DNA of 64,000 bases from the NCBI GenBank assembly GCA_010279815.1, contig QEOQ01000214.1, positions 1-64,000 on the forward strand, given 5' to 3'. The DNA is from Brachionus plicatilis. Lineage: Eukaryota; Rotifera; Eurotatoria; Ploima; Brachionidae. How positions within the stretch are numbered: the stretch's first letter is position 1; each line of letters opens with the position of its first letter. The notes below the pieces were generated by a model that ran no database searches, had not been told where the DNA came from, and was given only the letters and a program-made list of their open reading frames with translations. Below, piece by piece: positions 22,246-34,477 of this stretch. The translations under genes and the position numbers were made by a program.

Positions 22246-22586
22246 ATGTCTAAAATTGTGCCGAGAGATGTCGGCGTTTTTTTGAGAGGATTGAGGAAAT
22301 TTTGTTTTGGTGGTGTTTGTATTTTTAATGATTTTAAAATATTTTTTTTTGATTATTTATTCTAGAGAGAATGGAAAACTCATCTTCGTTTTGAAGGAGA
22401 AAATTTTGCAAAAAGAACCGAAGAAGCTCCAGCTCTTCCCAGTGAGCATTTTATTATACATTTTCTTCCTTTTAATTAATTATTTTAGATGGTCCTAGCC
22501 ATAATTTGTCTAATAACCAGTATCAGATTAGAGATGCTAGAAGAACAAGTCGTCCACCAGAAAAAATTTATAAAGCTTTTGATTGA
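22246..22586 (+). CDS. NDUFA7: NDUFA7-like, mitochondrial complex I subunit (three exons)
   Basis: Exons are 22246-22314, 22366-22441 and 22489-22586, with 51- and 47-bp GT-AG introns whose phases fit. They give an 80-residue protein starting MSKIVPRDVGVFLRGLR. The diagnostic NDUFA7 (B14.5a) block is present: HLRFEGENFAKRTEEAPALP then GPSHNLSNNQYQIRDARR. This matches the family pattern LRYQEISKRTQPPPKLP..GPSHKLSNNYYCTRDGRR. The protein is an accessory subunit of NADH:ubiquinone oxidoreductase in the inner mitochondrial membrane. It is shorter than the mammalian protein (about 112 residues), ending soon after the RPPEKIYKAF segment, so the variable C-terminal tail is missing. An AATAAA-like signal lies at about 22640. 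Confidence 0.9.
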
Positions 22587-22649
22587 TGACTTTATTATTT
22601 TATGATTAATTAAAAAAATAAAAAACAGACATATATACAAAATAAAATT

Positions 22650-25600
22650 TGGATTTTATTTTTTTATTTCATCTTGTAGTAAATAAGAACTTCTATTGAC
22701 GAAGGTTTTTTTTTAAATATTTTTTCAATTCTTTAGAAATATACTAAAATTTTTAAGACCAAATATTGAGCACGTTACATGTTCTTAGGTCTTTGAAATT
22801 AAAGATAAAATAATCAATGAAAAATTTTAAATAGCAAATTTAATAGTAAATAGTTAATATCAAAAATTTTCGAATTCATAGATTTTAATAATTAACTCAA
22901 AAGTAAAAATCTATTATTAAATAAATTAAAAATCACTTTTTATAAAAATTGAAAATTATTTGAAAAAAATAATTTTTTTATTTATTATATTATTATATAT
23001 TATTTTAACTAAATTTTATGCTGAAAAAATTTAAAATAATTTTTAATAAATAAGTGATTTTCAAAAATGTGATTTTTTTAAGTCGATTTTTATGTCCCCT
23101 TAAAATTTTTATTAATTCTTTTATAATAAAATTTACTTTCAAAAATTATTAAAAATTTGGAATAAAATTTTAAATATTTAAATCATTGATTTTTACTTGA
23201 GAATAAAGATAAATGCTATTCAAAAATAATTGAAAAGAATTAAGCATACAGAAAAAATGTAAGCTATGGTTCTATAATAAATACTTATTTTAGTGGAAGG
23301 TCAAATGAAAAATATCAAGAACATTTAAAATTTTTAATACTAAGCTAAATTAATAAAACATTTTTGAAAATTAAAAAAACTTTTTAATATTAGTCTAAAT
23401 TTAATAGAAAATAAAATGTAAAATCCTATTTACTTTTTGGTTAAAAAATTCGAAAAACAAAAAAAAGAAATAAAAAAACTACTCACAAAGTTTTGTAGAA
23501 AATTTTCTCTAGTTTCAGAATCTGAAAAAAAATAGGGTAAATGGTGTTTTGGAGGACTAGTATTGTTTTTATTAAATAATGACTCTTTTTTAATATTTTT
23601 GAGGTCGAAAATCTTTTCTGAAGATAGTGTGGACGTTTTGAATTAGCGAAACTTTATATTGAGTCTTGGTTCAATTAATTTATGAAGAAAATTGATGGAA
23701 CATCTAAATTTTAATCTTATTAACAGATAAGACTTTAAAAAAAATTAATTTTAAGCTTAATTTAGTAGAAATATTAGGGAAGCCACAGTATAACAATCTA
23801 TACTAATCGCCTTTCGAAATACAGCAGAGAAGCTGTGACAGTCTCTCTACACTTTCTTTTTCCATACCATTTGCTTTGGATTTGCTTTGGAAGATACTGA
23901 TTCCAAATGCAAATTGTTTGTTCTATTTTAACTAATTTGAAATTAAAACACCAATATCTTTATCATCAAAAGTTTCTATTAGGATGACTTCAACCTTTGT
24001 GATTGGAACTATATAACCAAATACATTGGTTTTGACATTTATATATTGCCAAAGCTTAAATTTTGACGAACCAAAAACATGTTCTGTAAATTGTTCTGTA
24101 AATAAGCAACTGATACATCCTCTGTAATAACAATATTTTGATCCTGCGAAATTCAAATTGGTCTTTTAGAATTTCAGCCAGACTAGTCAGGAAAAAAAGT
24201 ATTAATAAGTCAAAAACAAGTCAATGTATGACTTGGACTTGAAAATATATTTTTTTAAAAAACAAGTTTTGACTTTGACTTGTTTAAAAAAAAAAAGTCA
24301 GAACTTGACATGTTTCAAAAATATGAAAATTACAAGTCATTATTTTTTTTATATTTTGATTTTTTATATTTTTTAATTTTTTTTATATTTTTTATTTAAT
24401 TTCTTAAATTTTTTTATGCACAAATTTTTTTGTTTTTTATTAATAAATTCACTTAAAAAGAATATGATGTGAATTGTTAAAAAAATCATGTTTCAATGTT
24501 TACATTGAAAAAGAAATTTAAACAAATAATTTTATTTTTTCCTGAATAAAAAAATTCAAGGCTTATAATTTTTTTATACATTTTAATTCTATTCTTAAAA
24601 TAACTCAAAGTCCTGACTTGCACTTGACTTGTGACTTTTATACAACTCTGCTTTCAGCTTTAGGACTGAAGCAGTTACAATATTTTGTCTTTGTATTGTT
24701 GTAGTGTGATTTTCTTCCTTGTATTCATTGTATCAAGAAAATATTGGATTGTTTTAAACCGTTTTATTTTATACAAACAGAACCACCACTTAACCCAAAA
24801 TCTATTCCTTTTAAATACTATCCGCAATTCAAATTCGTCTCCTAGCTATTAATTAGAGTTGCCTAGTAATACCAATTAATATAATATATTAAATAACCAT
24901 AATATATCATATCTATCAACAAGTAGAGTAATGCTTAACAACTGATCTAACTTAGTATATCAGCCCTATAACAGTATTTAGTTTAAAAATTCGCAGTGCC
25001 CATATATTGTAGATTTACCAAGAGAAATATCTTAAATTTACCTTATTTCACGTAAAATACATTGAATTTTCAATATTTAACACAATTCGGCATATAGATA
25101 AAATCCCAAATTTTTATTTCTACATCATTGCAGTTATTTATAAAAATTTAAGATTATTTGTTTAAATCGAATTCAAATTCAATATTTAAAATGAAAATTC
25201 ATGCCATAATTTCATAATATGTAGCAAAATTCTCCAAAATAAGAAAACATCATTTTAAAGTATTTTTCACTAAAAAATTTTACACATTTTATTTAATCTC
25301 TTTATGTATTAATTTTTATTTCAATAATTAATTAATTAGATTTTTTGATAGATCTTATTTAATAAAAATCAAAGAACTTTTTCTTTACTCTCTCATTTTC
25401 TGAAGAAAAAATTCAATGTGTTAAATTATAATTAGCTGAGTAATAATACAATTATCAAGCAGTTTAATTCAACTCTTTTAATTTTTTTTAATTAAATAAA
25501 TTTAAAATCTGAAAAAGACAAGTAAAAATTTTCACTAGTAAATCATTTAAAGGAAATGTGTTTTTTTTTAGAAATTTTAAAAACAATTTTGTTAAGGTCT

Positions 25601-25790
25601 ATAATTCCTTTTTCAGCTAATTTTTCTTTTTACTAGCAAAATTATTTTTCAGAAAATTTATTTACTTATATTCTAATTATTTTTCAAAATGCTATTTTTT
25701 TTCCTCAGCAAGATCATTTAATTATCACCTAAAAAAATTAAATTATTTAAAAAGAAATAACATTTTGAAGAATTGAAATCGATAAAAAAG
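22650..25790. other. AT-rich spacer, no gene seen
   Basis: There are long A/T runs and no supported gene. A 74-codon minus-strand frame at 23932-24156 has no recognised motif. A GACTTG/CAAGTC-rich stretch (24190-24655) is annotated separately. Confidence 0.4.
24190..24655. repeat. Degenerate hAT-like MITE (GACTTG family)
   Basis: It is rich in CAAGTC/GACTTG words (GACTTGGACTTG at the left, GACTTGCACTTGACTTGTGAC at the right) and ends TTTATACAACTCTG like the element at 16071-16343. The left terminus is not clear, so it is probably an old copy. Confidence 0.5.
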
Positions 25791-25804
25791 AGTGACTTAA
25801 AGGT

Positions 25805-26065
25805 AGTCGTACTTGTATATTCTTGTAATTTCTAAAAAATTTCTTTGGTAAACATGTCAAAGCGGTTTTGAGTAAAAATTAGGTACTTGGCTAAATCTCT
25901 GCCAAATACCTCTAGAAGCAAAATGTTTACCAATAGGTCAAAAAAGTAAAGGAGGTCAAACATCAAAAAAAAGATCTGCATTACAGCGTCAGCCAAGTGA
26001 AAATAGTGAATATTTTGCAGTGAATCAAGTTACCAAATCCAAAATCAGCAACTCTTGATGAACAC
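25805..26065 (+). pseudogene. MULE transposase fragment: SWIM remnant plus basic tail
   Basis: The frame around 25810-25870 reads RTC..FLKNFFGKHVKAV, a decayed SWIM zinc finger (CxCx(n)CxH with the first and third cysteines lost and a stop inside). After a frameshift, CQIPLEAKCLPIGQKSKGGQ and QRQPSENSEYFAVNQV follow, the basic tail seen downstream of SWIM in animal MULE transposases. The same tail occurs at 29509-29890 (-). An N-terminal MULE piece is at 58016-58370 (-). Confidence 0.65.
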
Positions 26066-26871
26066 AATTCAACCAAACCAAGCATCTCAAATAATTCCAC
26101 TAATGGTTTTCAATGTTTTAATGAAAGTTTTTTTTAGAAAATTTTTTCTTTTATTTTCTTTTTTTCAATAAGTTAATTTATAATTTCAAAGCAGTTTAAA
26201 ATCAATTTTGTCCAAATCCTAATAAATCTATGCAATAAATTCAAAAAGTGTCATATTAACACTACAAGAAAAACATTTATTTATTTTAAAAAATTTAAAT
26301 TTTAATACTTTTTTTTGCTGACAAAAAGATTTATTAATACAAAAAGTATTTAATATTTTTAGTGAATTTAATCCTTAGTACATTTATGATGTGTTTGGTT
26401 AAAATTTATGGGTGTTTTTTTTTTAAGTCAATAAAATGCTAAAAAACTTTTAAGTTAAGAATGTAATTTTCAAAAACAAATGGATGATAATTTTTTTGAA
26501 TACTATATTGTCTAAAATATTGAACAATTCATCAATTTTTTCACCCAATATTTAACTTATCTTACAAAGTGTGAAAAAACAACTAGAAAAAAATGTGCTA
26601 AAAATCTAGCTAAATATTTATCAAATTTAATCAGATAACAAAAAAAACTCAATTTGCTAAATTAACGATTTTTAATTTCTAGATTTTTTTAAATAAAAAT
26701 TTTCTAGAATTTCTATCCGAGCTTAGTTTTGCAAAGACGCTAAATATCAAAGTTTTCATTTCTTAGTGCATTCCTTAAAAACATGCGCTAAAGACAATTC
26801 TTTCTAAGGATAAAAGACATCCACTTTATACATTAATTTAAAAAATTTAGAAAATATTTTTAATTCTAAAC

Positions 26872-28510
26872 ATGCCTTCCAAAGTTGAAATAAAATACAC
26901 TCAAGTAAACAAAAAATCCAAGCCAAAGTATCTTTTCCAAAATTTTTTCTTTTAAGTTGTTCATAAACAATGAATTTGTGAACGCAAAAACAGGTCGAAC
27001 ATTTCCCACCTATGACCCTGCTACGGAAGAGGAAATCGCTCAAGTACAAGAAGCTGGAGAACAGGATGTTGATTTGGCAGTGAAAGCGGCTCGCGACGCA
27101 TTCCAAATAAATTCCCAATGGAGAAAAATGGACGCATCAGAAAGAGGTGCTTTGCTTTACAAGTTTGCTCAACTGATGAGACGAGATGAGGATTATTTGG
27201 CCGTATGAGCATCTTAAATTAAAAAAAAAGAAAAAAAATTTTTCTTAAATATTCAATATTTTTTTCAGAGGCTTGAAACATTAGACAATGGCAAAACATA
27301 TTCAGAATCCATGGGTGACATTGACTGTTCTGTTAAGTGCATGGAGTACTATGCAGGTTGGGCTGATAAAATACATGGTCAGACAATTCCAGTAGATGGT
27401 CCAAATTTTTGTTACACAAGACACGAACCTATTGGAGTTTGTGGCCAAATTATTCCATGGAACTATCCAATTATGATGGCAATATGGAAATTCGGTCCTG
27501 CTCTGGCTTGTGGAAATACAATTGTGCTAAAGCCGGCTGAGTTGACTCCACTAACTTCACTTTATTTAGGAAGTTTGTTCAGGGAAGCAGGTTTCCCAGC
27601 GGGAGTTGTAAACATAATACCTGGTTATGGACATATAACTGGTAATGCATTGGCAATGCACATGGATGTCAATAAAATTGCATTTACTGGTTCTGCTATC
27701 ACAGGAAGAAAAATACAAGAATCTTCTGCAAAGAGCAATTTAAAGAGGGTTACTCTTGAACTAGGCGGCAAGAGTCCATTTATTATCTTTGATGTTGATG
27801 ATGAATATTTGCAGAAGGCTGCAGAGGACACAGCTTTTTCAATATTTAGCAATCAAGGACAATCTTGTTGTGCTTCTTCGAGAGTTTTTGTTCATGAAAA
27901 AGTCTATGACGAATTCATTAAAAAGTTGAAAAAAATTGCTGATGAAAAAGTTGTTGGTGATCCTTTTGATGAAAACACAACCAGTGGAGCCTTAATAAAT
28001 GAGACCCAATTCAAAAAAGTGGTCGATTATATTGGCATTGGTGTCAAAGAGGGTGCACGACTTGTGTGCGGCGGAGAAAGAGTGGGAAAGAGAGGCTTTT
28101 TTCTTAAACCCACCATTTTTGCTGATTGTACAGATGAAATGAGAATTGCCAAAGAGGAAATTTTTGGACCAGTGGTTTCAGTTTTTAAGTTCAAAGAAGA
28201 AGATGAGGTGATCAGAAGAGCAAATGCAACCACTTATGGTCTTGGTTCAGGATTATATAGCAAAGATATTAATCAAATAATAAAAGTGTCCAATGCTCTA
28301 GAAGCAGGAACAGTCTGGGTTAATTCATATGAAACCACCGCAAATCAAGCTCCATTCGGAGGATATAAACAAAGTGGCTTTGGACGTGAATTGTAATTAT
28401 TTTTTATTTTTAGAATTAAATCAAGAAGTACTTAAAATTTTTATTATAGGGGTGAATATGGATTACACGAGTATACTGAAGTGAAAACGGTCTCAATTAA
28501 AATTTTTTAA
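26872..28510 (+). CDS. Aldehyde dehydrogenase, ALDH1 type (four exons)
   Basis: Exons are 26872-26904, 26957-27202, 27269-28392 and 28450-28510, joined by 52-, 66- and 57-bp GT-AG introns in matching phase, for 487 residues. Exon 1 is tiny (11 codons, ending KYTQ) and joins to LFINNEF, the usual start of cytosolic ALDH1 proteins. No mitochondrial leader is seen. The enzyme oxidises aldehydes to acids with NAD(P)+. Visible motifs are PWNYP and KPAELTPL of the cofactor site, FTGS, the catalytic-glutamate motif LELGGKSP, and the catalytic-cysteine motif NQGQSCCASSR (the first C aligns with Cys302). EEIFGPV and PFGGYKQSGFGREL complete the set. The 1.1-kb exon 3 holds nearly all of the active site. 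The family includes retinal dehydrogenases (ALDH1A), but substrate cannot be read from the sequence. AAATAAA repeats after the stop may serve as the polyadenylation signal. Confidence 0.95.
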
Positions 28511-28769
28511 ACAATTAAATTGAAAATTTTCTCCTATGCCGAAATAAATAAATAAATATTTTTATCCCGACAGTTGTTTTCACTTCATTTAAGGCTTATT
28601 TTATTGACATATTTGGACCTTAAAAAACTGTGTTCAGAAATTTTGAGTTTTTTGCAAACAAATCATAAAAATTTCAAAAAATCGGAAAATTTCAGAAAAT
28701 TTTTCCACTAAGATGATAATCAATTTTTTTAATCATATATTTCAGAACAGACTTCCCATGAGTCTAAAT

Positions 28770-28865
28770 TAGAGTTGTTTAAAAGTCCCAAGTTAAAGTC
28801 AAAGTCACTAAAGATTAAAGCCCAAGTCCGCACTTGGCTTGAGACTTTTTAACTAAATTATTGCT
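28770..28865. repeat. GACTTG-family MITE fragment
   Basis: It starts TAGAGTTGTTTAAAAGTCCC and contains AAGTCCGCACTTGGCTTGAGAC, similar to the right end of 16071-16343. The right terminus is degenerate and no target duplication is found. Confidence 0.45.
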
Positions 28866-28888
28866 CTAAATTATTAATTTATTTGTTT

Positions 28889-29030
28889 TTCTGTACCGTA
28901 ATAATGCTCCTTCAGATTAAAAAAAATATAAATAAAGTCAAATAAAATTAATAAGTAGAAATTTATAAAATAAATAAAATAGATAAAAAAAGAAGAAAAT
29001 TAAGATCTTTGTAAGAAATTTAAACATTTT
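28889..29030 (-). repeat. Truncated LINE 3' end
   Basis: On the minus strand, CTGAAGGAGCATTATTACGG and TACAG are followed by AAATAAA-type sequence. This is the conserved LINE tail seen whole at 63604-63650 (GAAGGAGCTTAAGCTCGGTA). Confidence 0.55.
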
Positions 29031-29508
29031 TATTTAGTATCAAATGTTTTTTTTAGATTCATATGTAATAAACATCAAAGATATTTGTTCTAAGTGAATA
29101 GCTTACTTCTATAATTTTATACCATGTAATAATATGGGGAATGATAAGACATAAAATCAAATAGCCTTTTAACTATTAGATACTTGTTAATTAAGTTTTC
29201 TTAAAATTAACTCAGTAAGAATAAAAAATCTTCTGCCTCAAAGTTAAAATATTCAGAACCTTTAAAAATTTAATTAAATTTTTTAATTTTATTAGAATCA
29301 AAAAATAAGAATTCGATTTTTTGAAAAATATTTTATCGAGATTGTTTTTTTAATAGTCGATTTTTATTTTAATCATTTAAAAAAAATAGATCGATTATCA
29401 AACTTCAACTGAGCCAAAGACTTAAAAATTTAAAAAAAAAAAGTCCGAACAACATAAAAATTTTTTACCGTTCCAGGTAGTTACAGGTAACTTTTTTTTA
29501 CAGAAAAA

Positions 29509-29890
29509 TTATTTGTTGTCACCTGAAAACAAAAAAAACAAAAATGTGAAACATAAAATGACAAAAAAAATGAATTCTTTTTTAGTATTCTTCTTTTTTA
29601 TTTTCGCTGGTTGGTAAATTTCATTTTCATTGATCATAACTGGAGTTGTTTCAGAAACTTGGTTAGGTTGAATTGTGTTCATAGCATTTTCATTCCGAGA
29701 TTCAAGATTCAAGAGTTGCTGATTTTGGATTTGGTAAAAGTGTAACTTGATTCACTGCAAAATGTTCACTATTTTCACTTGGCTGACGCTGTAATGTAGA
29801 TCTGTTTTTTGATGGTTGACCTCTTTTACGTTTTTGATCTATAGGTAAAAATTTTTCTTGTAGAGGTACTTGGCAGAGATTACTGGACAC
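29509..29890 (-). pseudogene. MULE transposase C-terminal tail relic
   Basis: On the minus strand CQVPLQEKFLPIDQKRKRGQ, then PSKNRSTLQRQPSENSEHFA and VNQVTLLPNPKSATLES, continue in a second frame through ETTPVMINENEIYQP. It is homologous to 25890-26060 (+) and typical of the basic segment after a SWIM finger. The rest of the transposase is missing. The terminal KKKNTKKEFIFFVILCFTFL looks like low-complexity readthrough. Confidence 0.6.
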
Positions 29891-30651
29891 TAGACACCGC
29901 TATCATATGTTTAAAAAAGAAGTTTTTAAGAAAATTAGGACTTAGAAACAATCATTAGAATATAAATGAATAAATTTTGCTGGTAAAAAGAAAAATTATC
30001 TGAAAAAAAAACTTAAAAAAATATTTTTTATAAAAAATTTTTTATAAAAAAATCTGGTTTAGATAGGATTTGGTAAAATTTTTTTTAGGTTAGGATACAG
30101 ACTTTTTTGGATGTTTATGCAAATATGAATTGAATTATTAGTTTTTTGGATAAAATGAATAAAATCATTCAAAAATCTCAGAATAATTGGTCATGGATTG
30201 AACCTACACCCAAATATTTAATTAAGTCCGTATCCTAACCCATGTTAATAATAATTACTCGAAAAAAGTCAACCAAATTTGACCAAAAATTTTATTTGTC
30301 AGTTCAAAATTATTAAATAGTCAGTTTAATAAATATAATTGTAAGTTGAAATAATTCTTTTGTAAGATTTTTCATTCCAAAAAATTTAGCCCATAATAAT
30401 ATACAGTATGTTGCAAAAGTTTAGAAATTGATTATCTTATTTATCTTTAATTGTTTATTTGTTGTATTTTACTTAAAATTGAGTGAAAAAAAAATAATAA
30501 AAGCACTAATTTGTAGATTTTTTTTCTTAACAATTTGATATAAGACACTCGGCATAAAAATTTCGGAGCAAAAGTTTAGAAATTTTTTTTTTTTTATTAT
30601 TTATTCAAATTTTGAAAGAATTGTCAATTTATAAGTGAAAAAAGGGATAAA

Positions 30652-30834
30652 AAAAAGGCTTAAAGTCTCATACAGTGGTAAGATAGCTGCTTCTTAACAT
30701 TTGTAACTATTATTAACTTTTATAATTATAATTAACATTAACTGTCTCTGTTTGTACCACTTTTATCTTTATTAGCAATCTTTTATGTTAAGAAGCAGTT
30801 ATCTTACCGCTGTATGAGACTCAAAGCCTTTTTT
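30652..30834. mobile_element. Nested 140-bp MITE within the Tc1-like element
   Basis: The inner element 30673-30812 runs CAGTGGTAAGATAGCTGCTT..AAGCAGTTATCTTACCGCTG with TA on both sides. The flanks (AGGCTTAAAGTCTCA and TGAGACTCAAAGCCT) are themselves inverse, so the whole of 30652-30834 folds as one hairpin. Confidence 0.75.
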
Positions 30835-30855
30835 TTGCAGAAATCTCATAATAGT

Positions 30856-31150
30856 TTACTTGCTTATCCTAACCGCTTGGGTCTTAGAATTAAAATCAGT
30901 GGCAAGTTTTTGATAACTAGATGTAGGATCTTTTCTAATCTCTCTAAAAATATAATTTTCATCCCTTAAAGTTAGCTTCCAAGGTCTACCAGAACGGCTT
31001 CGATCAGAGACAGAACCAGTCTCTTCATATCGTTTCTTAGTTGAAGAGACACATTTTGGAGATACACCTAACAACTTGGCTTTTTCGTTTTGCTTTTTAT
31101 CTCAAATTTTTAGCAGACCGACAATCTACCATTTTTGTGGGCTAGACACA
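30856..31150 (-). pseudogene. Tc1-like transposase, N-terminal HTH fragment
   Basis: The minus-strand frame gives LLGVSPKCVSSTKKRYEETG, then SVSDRSRSGRP..LTLRDENYIFREIRK and YQKLATDFNSK. This is the paired HTH with the GRPR-like linker of Tc1/Tc3 transposases. Upstream coding (NGRLSVC-stop-KFEIKSKTKK) is broken and the DDE domain is absent. Confidence 0.8.
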
Positions 31151-31582
31151 TTTTTTTCACCCACTTTTGCCAAATTAAAAATTTTTGGTAATGTTATTTA
31201 GAGACCAAGTGAGGAGTTGGAGAGTTTTTAAATTGAACAGTTAAAGAGCAAAATTTACTCAAAACTAGAAGTTATTTAAGAATTAATCATAAAGGTATGA
31301 AAAAAGGTAGCAATGGTTGCTAAAACTTTTGGATTACCCGAATTTCTAAACTTTAACACCGACTTTTATTTTTTATTTTTTAGAGGAAGTTTTTTCATTA
31401 TAAATATTTAAAAGTTGATTAAATTTTTATGCCGAGTGTCATATATCAAATTATTAAGAAAAAAAATCTACAAATTAGTGCTTTTTTTTTTATTTTTTCA
31501 CTCAATTTTAAGTAAAATACAACAAATAAACAATTAAAGATAAATAAAATAATCAATTTCTAAACTTTTGCAACATACTGTA

Positions 31583-34120
31583 TGGGCTGATCATAATTTT
31601 TTCGCCTATTCAACAAGAGAAATAGCGTATGGTTTAGGTTAATACAACATTCAAGTTGATCGTTAGCACCGTAATTATGTAATTATTGGATTTTGATTTT
31701 ATGATAGACTAATAATAATTAAAAAATGACTAATAATTAACTAATATTAATTCCTTTTTAAAAAATTAATAACTAAAGATTGGTGTATTTTTAAGATCAT
31801 TATTTTAATGCAATTTTAAATAGTCTAATAAATTATGAGCCTCAAATAGTGTTAATATTTACTCCTTATTTTTGCGTTCATATTTTCTTTAAATTTCTTT
31901 CTTAATGATAAATATTAGAATATTTTTGTTGAGTTTTTTTAATTTTGTAAATATTAATGATTAAATATTTTGTATGAAAATTTCGGTTAAATAAGTAAAT
32001 TTAATTTTGAGATAAAAATTCCAAAATTTTGCATATTTTTTTGCTTTTTATGCTTAAATAGAAACAGGAAAAGAAAATAGAAAAATTTATTTTATTACAA
32101 AAGTCAAAAATCAATTAAAAATTTCAAAATTTAATTTTTTCTTGGAAGTTAACTCCTATCTTTCGTTTTCTAAAATAAAAAGTAATCAAACTCAAGCATT
32201 TAAGTTCAGAAATATCCAATACCAAGAACAAATAAGTATTTTTTCTTCCGGTCTATCTCTAGATGATTATCGTTTTGTCGACAAATTTACTGACGAAAAA
32301 ATGACAAAGGCTGAGAAAACTATTCTTTTTTTTAATAGGGTCCAAATCAAGAACAATGCACCCAGCTATAAATATATAAGAAATTTTTATTATCTTTGAA
32401 TAAGTATATTTTTAAAGAAAGTAATTCATATATATACTTAACAAAATATATAAATTAACAAAACAATTGAGTTTTGTTAATTCTAAAGAACAAATCCATT
32501 TTGTCAAGATTTTAAGCTGGAATCAGTTTTCCTAGTTTATTGTGTACAGAAAATTTTCCTTCTTAGACTAACGTTGCGCAATGATTTATGTAAAAAGCTA
32601 TTTTCAGAAATAAGGAAAATACTTTGTTTCTTTAAGAATTGATTATAATTCCTATTGTAATAATTTTGCCCATAAGGCTTTAAATAAATAAAATAATAAT
32701 AATAGAATAATTTTTGGGGAATTCGAGCATTAACCATTCAGAAGCAGAGTCTAAGGATACACTAAAAAACTTCAATCAATTTATTAGTAGCCAAATGAAA
32801 AAAAAAAACTTATTTACTCTGGTCTCTTTAAAAAAGCAAAAAGCAGAGTTAAATCAACTCTTTTAGATCGTTTTCTTCTCATTTACACTGAATTGGTGTT
32901 ATTATTCTGTTGCACATTAAAATATAAATAATTTAATTTGAACTTTTTTTTTCAAATAGTAAGCAATTGATACAAACATAAATTGATAATATAGTTTGAC
33001 CAATAACAGAGCATGATTTAATATAATTTTTATTTATTTTTCAATTTAATTTTTTTTCAAATTTAAAAGAAAATAAATAAATTTAAAAATTACAAAAAAA
33101 GCGTTTTAATAAAGAGATATTTTTTCATTTCTTGGATATTATAAGATCGTTGAGCTTTAAAAAATTTTTTTTTAGGCTCGTCAAACTTTTGTTATAAATA
33201 TATTAAATTAATAAAAATTTGAATTTAAATTTCTGTAACCATATTTAAAAATGGTTATTACAATTAATTGAATTATTTCCATATAAATTTTAGATTTATT
33301 AAATATTCAATAAAAATTATAAATTTTAGTAAAAAAAACTAATAAATCAAAAATTAAAAAAAAAATTTTTTTTTTTGTTTGCACTCTATTTTTACTAGAA
33401 TAAAAATAAAATTTTTTTGTAATGGCTCTGCACACCTCTCTCATAATTTTAAAGTATTTTTACTTTTAAGTATTTTAGAGTTGTATTTGTTGGCATCTAT
33501 TCGTCATTTTTTTAAACTTAATGGTTTTCATAATAATTCTCATATTTTAAATAAAATTACTTAGCAAAAAATTAGTTTTATTAGAATTAATTAAAAATTA
33601 AACGAACCACTCATTTTTTTATTATTATTAATAATAGTTGAAAAAAGTAAGTATTAAATTTTATTGTTTGTTAAGATTTCATTGATATAATTGATAAAAT
33701 AAATAAAAAAAATTTATTAAATAATTTTAAATTTAAAAATAAAGTACTTCATCAGCTTCTTTTTTCAATTTGTTACATATATATAGAAATTTTTTTGCAA
33801 CAAATTAATAAGTTTGCGATGAATTAAAGCTCATTTATCGTAACTATAAATAACAGATTGTTTACACTATTTCAGCTCTTAAATTATATAATGCCGAGTT
33901 TCTATGGTTAACAATTTGAGAATATGATATTTTGTTAATTTTACTTCATTTAAGCGATGTTGTTAAGATTTTGAAGCATTGATCTTAACAATTTAGTGTA
34001 TTTAAATGTACACTTAGACCATCAAATGAGCTAAAACAAATGGATTGTCAACAATCATAAAATTATATTAAATATTCGCAAAATTAAATCAAACTTTTTC
34101 CAACTCTAGTAACAACAGTA
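31583..34120. other. AT-rich spacer with one unrecognised ORF
   Basis: No supported gene. A plus-strand frame at 32142-32399 (85 codons) is less repetitive than its surroundings (..SLDDYRFVDKFTDEKMTK..) but matches nothing I know. A frame at 33379-33564 is AT-driven. Confidence 0.35.
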
Positions 34121-34268
34121 TAAGAATTGACAGAAACAAAAACATCAACAATTAGGCTTTCCTTGCCAACTAGAAATGCAATTACCAAGAAAAAGAAAAA
34201 CGAATTAAAAAATCAAATAAAGAAATTAAACGTGTTGCCATCGACACCACATTTGAGAATTGGATTAA
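34108..34268 (+). other. Lysine-rich open stretch upstream of tektin-3
   Basis: A frame (..TETKTSTIRLSLPTRNAITK..LNVLPSTPHLRIGLNEHG) of about 50 codons with more GC than its surroundings ends 210 bp before the tektin-3 start. It could be a 5' noncoding exon of tektin-3 or a decayed gene fragment. No family recognised. Confidence 0.25.
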
Positions 34269-34477
34269 ACGAACATGGTTAAGTTGAAATAAAAATCTGA
34301 AAATTTTTTTAAAAATTGAGCTTTTTATTATTTCTTTCAAAAAGAAAAGTTTACTTTTTCCAATTTTTTTTTAGGTGAAACTTGGTTAGTTTTTTATTTC
34401 TTTTTTTGAACACTATTTATTCAATAAAATCCTTTAATATTGTCAAAATAGAGTCAAATTAATCGAGAGAGAAAAAA

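Larger units (their letters stand above)
30404..31580. mobile_element. Tc1-like element with about 170-bp inverted repeats
   Basis: The 1177-bp element has ends CAGTATGTTGCAAAAGTTTAG and the inverse, flanked by TA (30402-30403, 31581-31582). The arms pair for about 170 bp up to ACACTCGGCATAAAAATTT. Just outside, AGCCCATA and TATGGGCT are also inverse to each other, so the real repeat may have been longer, with an extra 8 bp inserted at the left. It carries an HTH fragment of a Tc1 transposase on the minus strand and a smaller nested MITE. Confidence 0.85.

Noticed and set aside
23932..24156. 74-codon minus-strand ORF
   Set aside because: No recognisable motif, no exon-like context and no similarity to other parts of the window; kept out of the gene list.
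26804..27118. 104-codon minus-strand ORF over the ALDH start
   Set aside because: Antisense to ALDH exons 1-2, which have strong homology and good splice sites.
33379..33564. 61-codon ORF
   Set aside because: AT-driven frame without motif.
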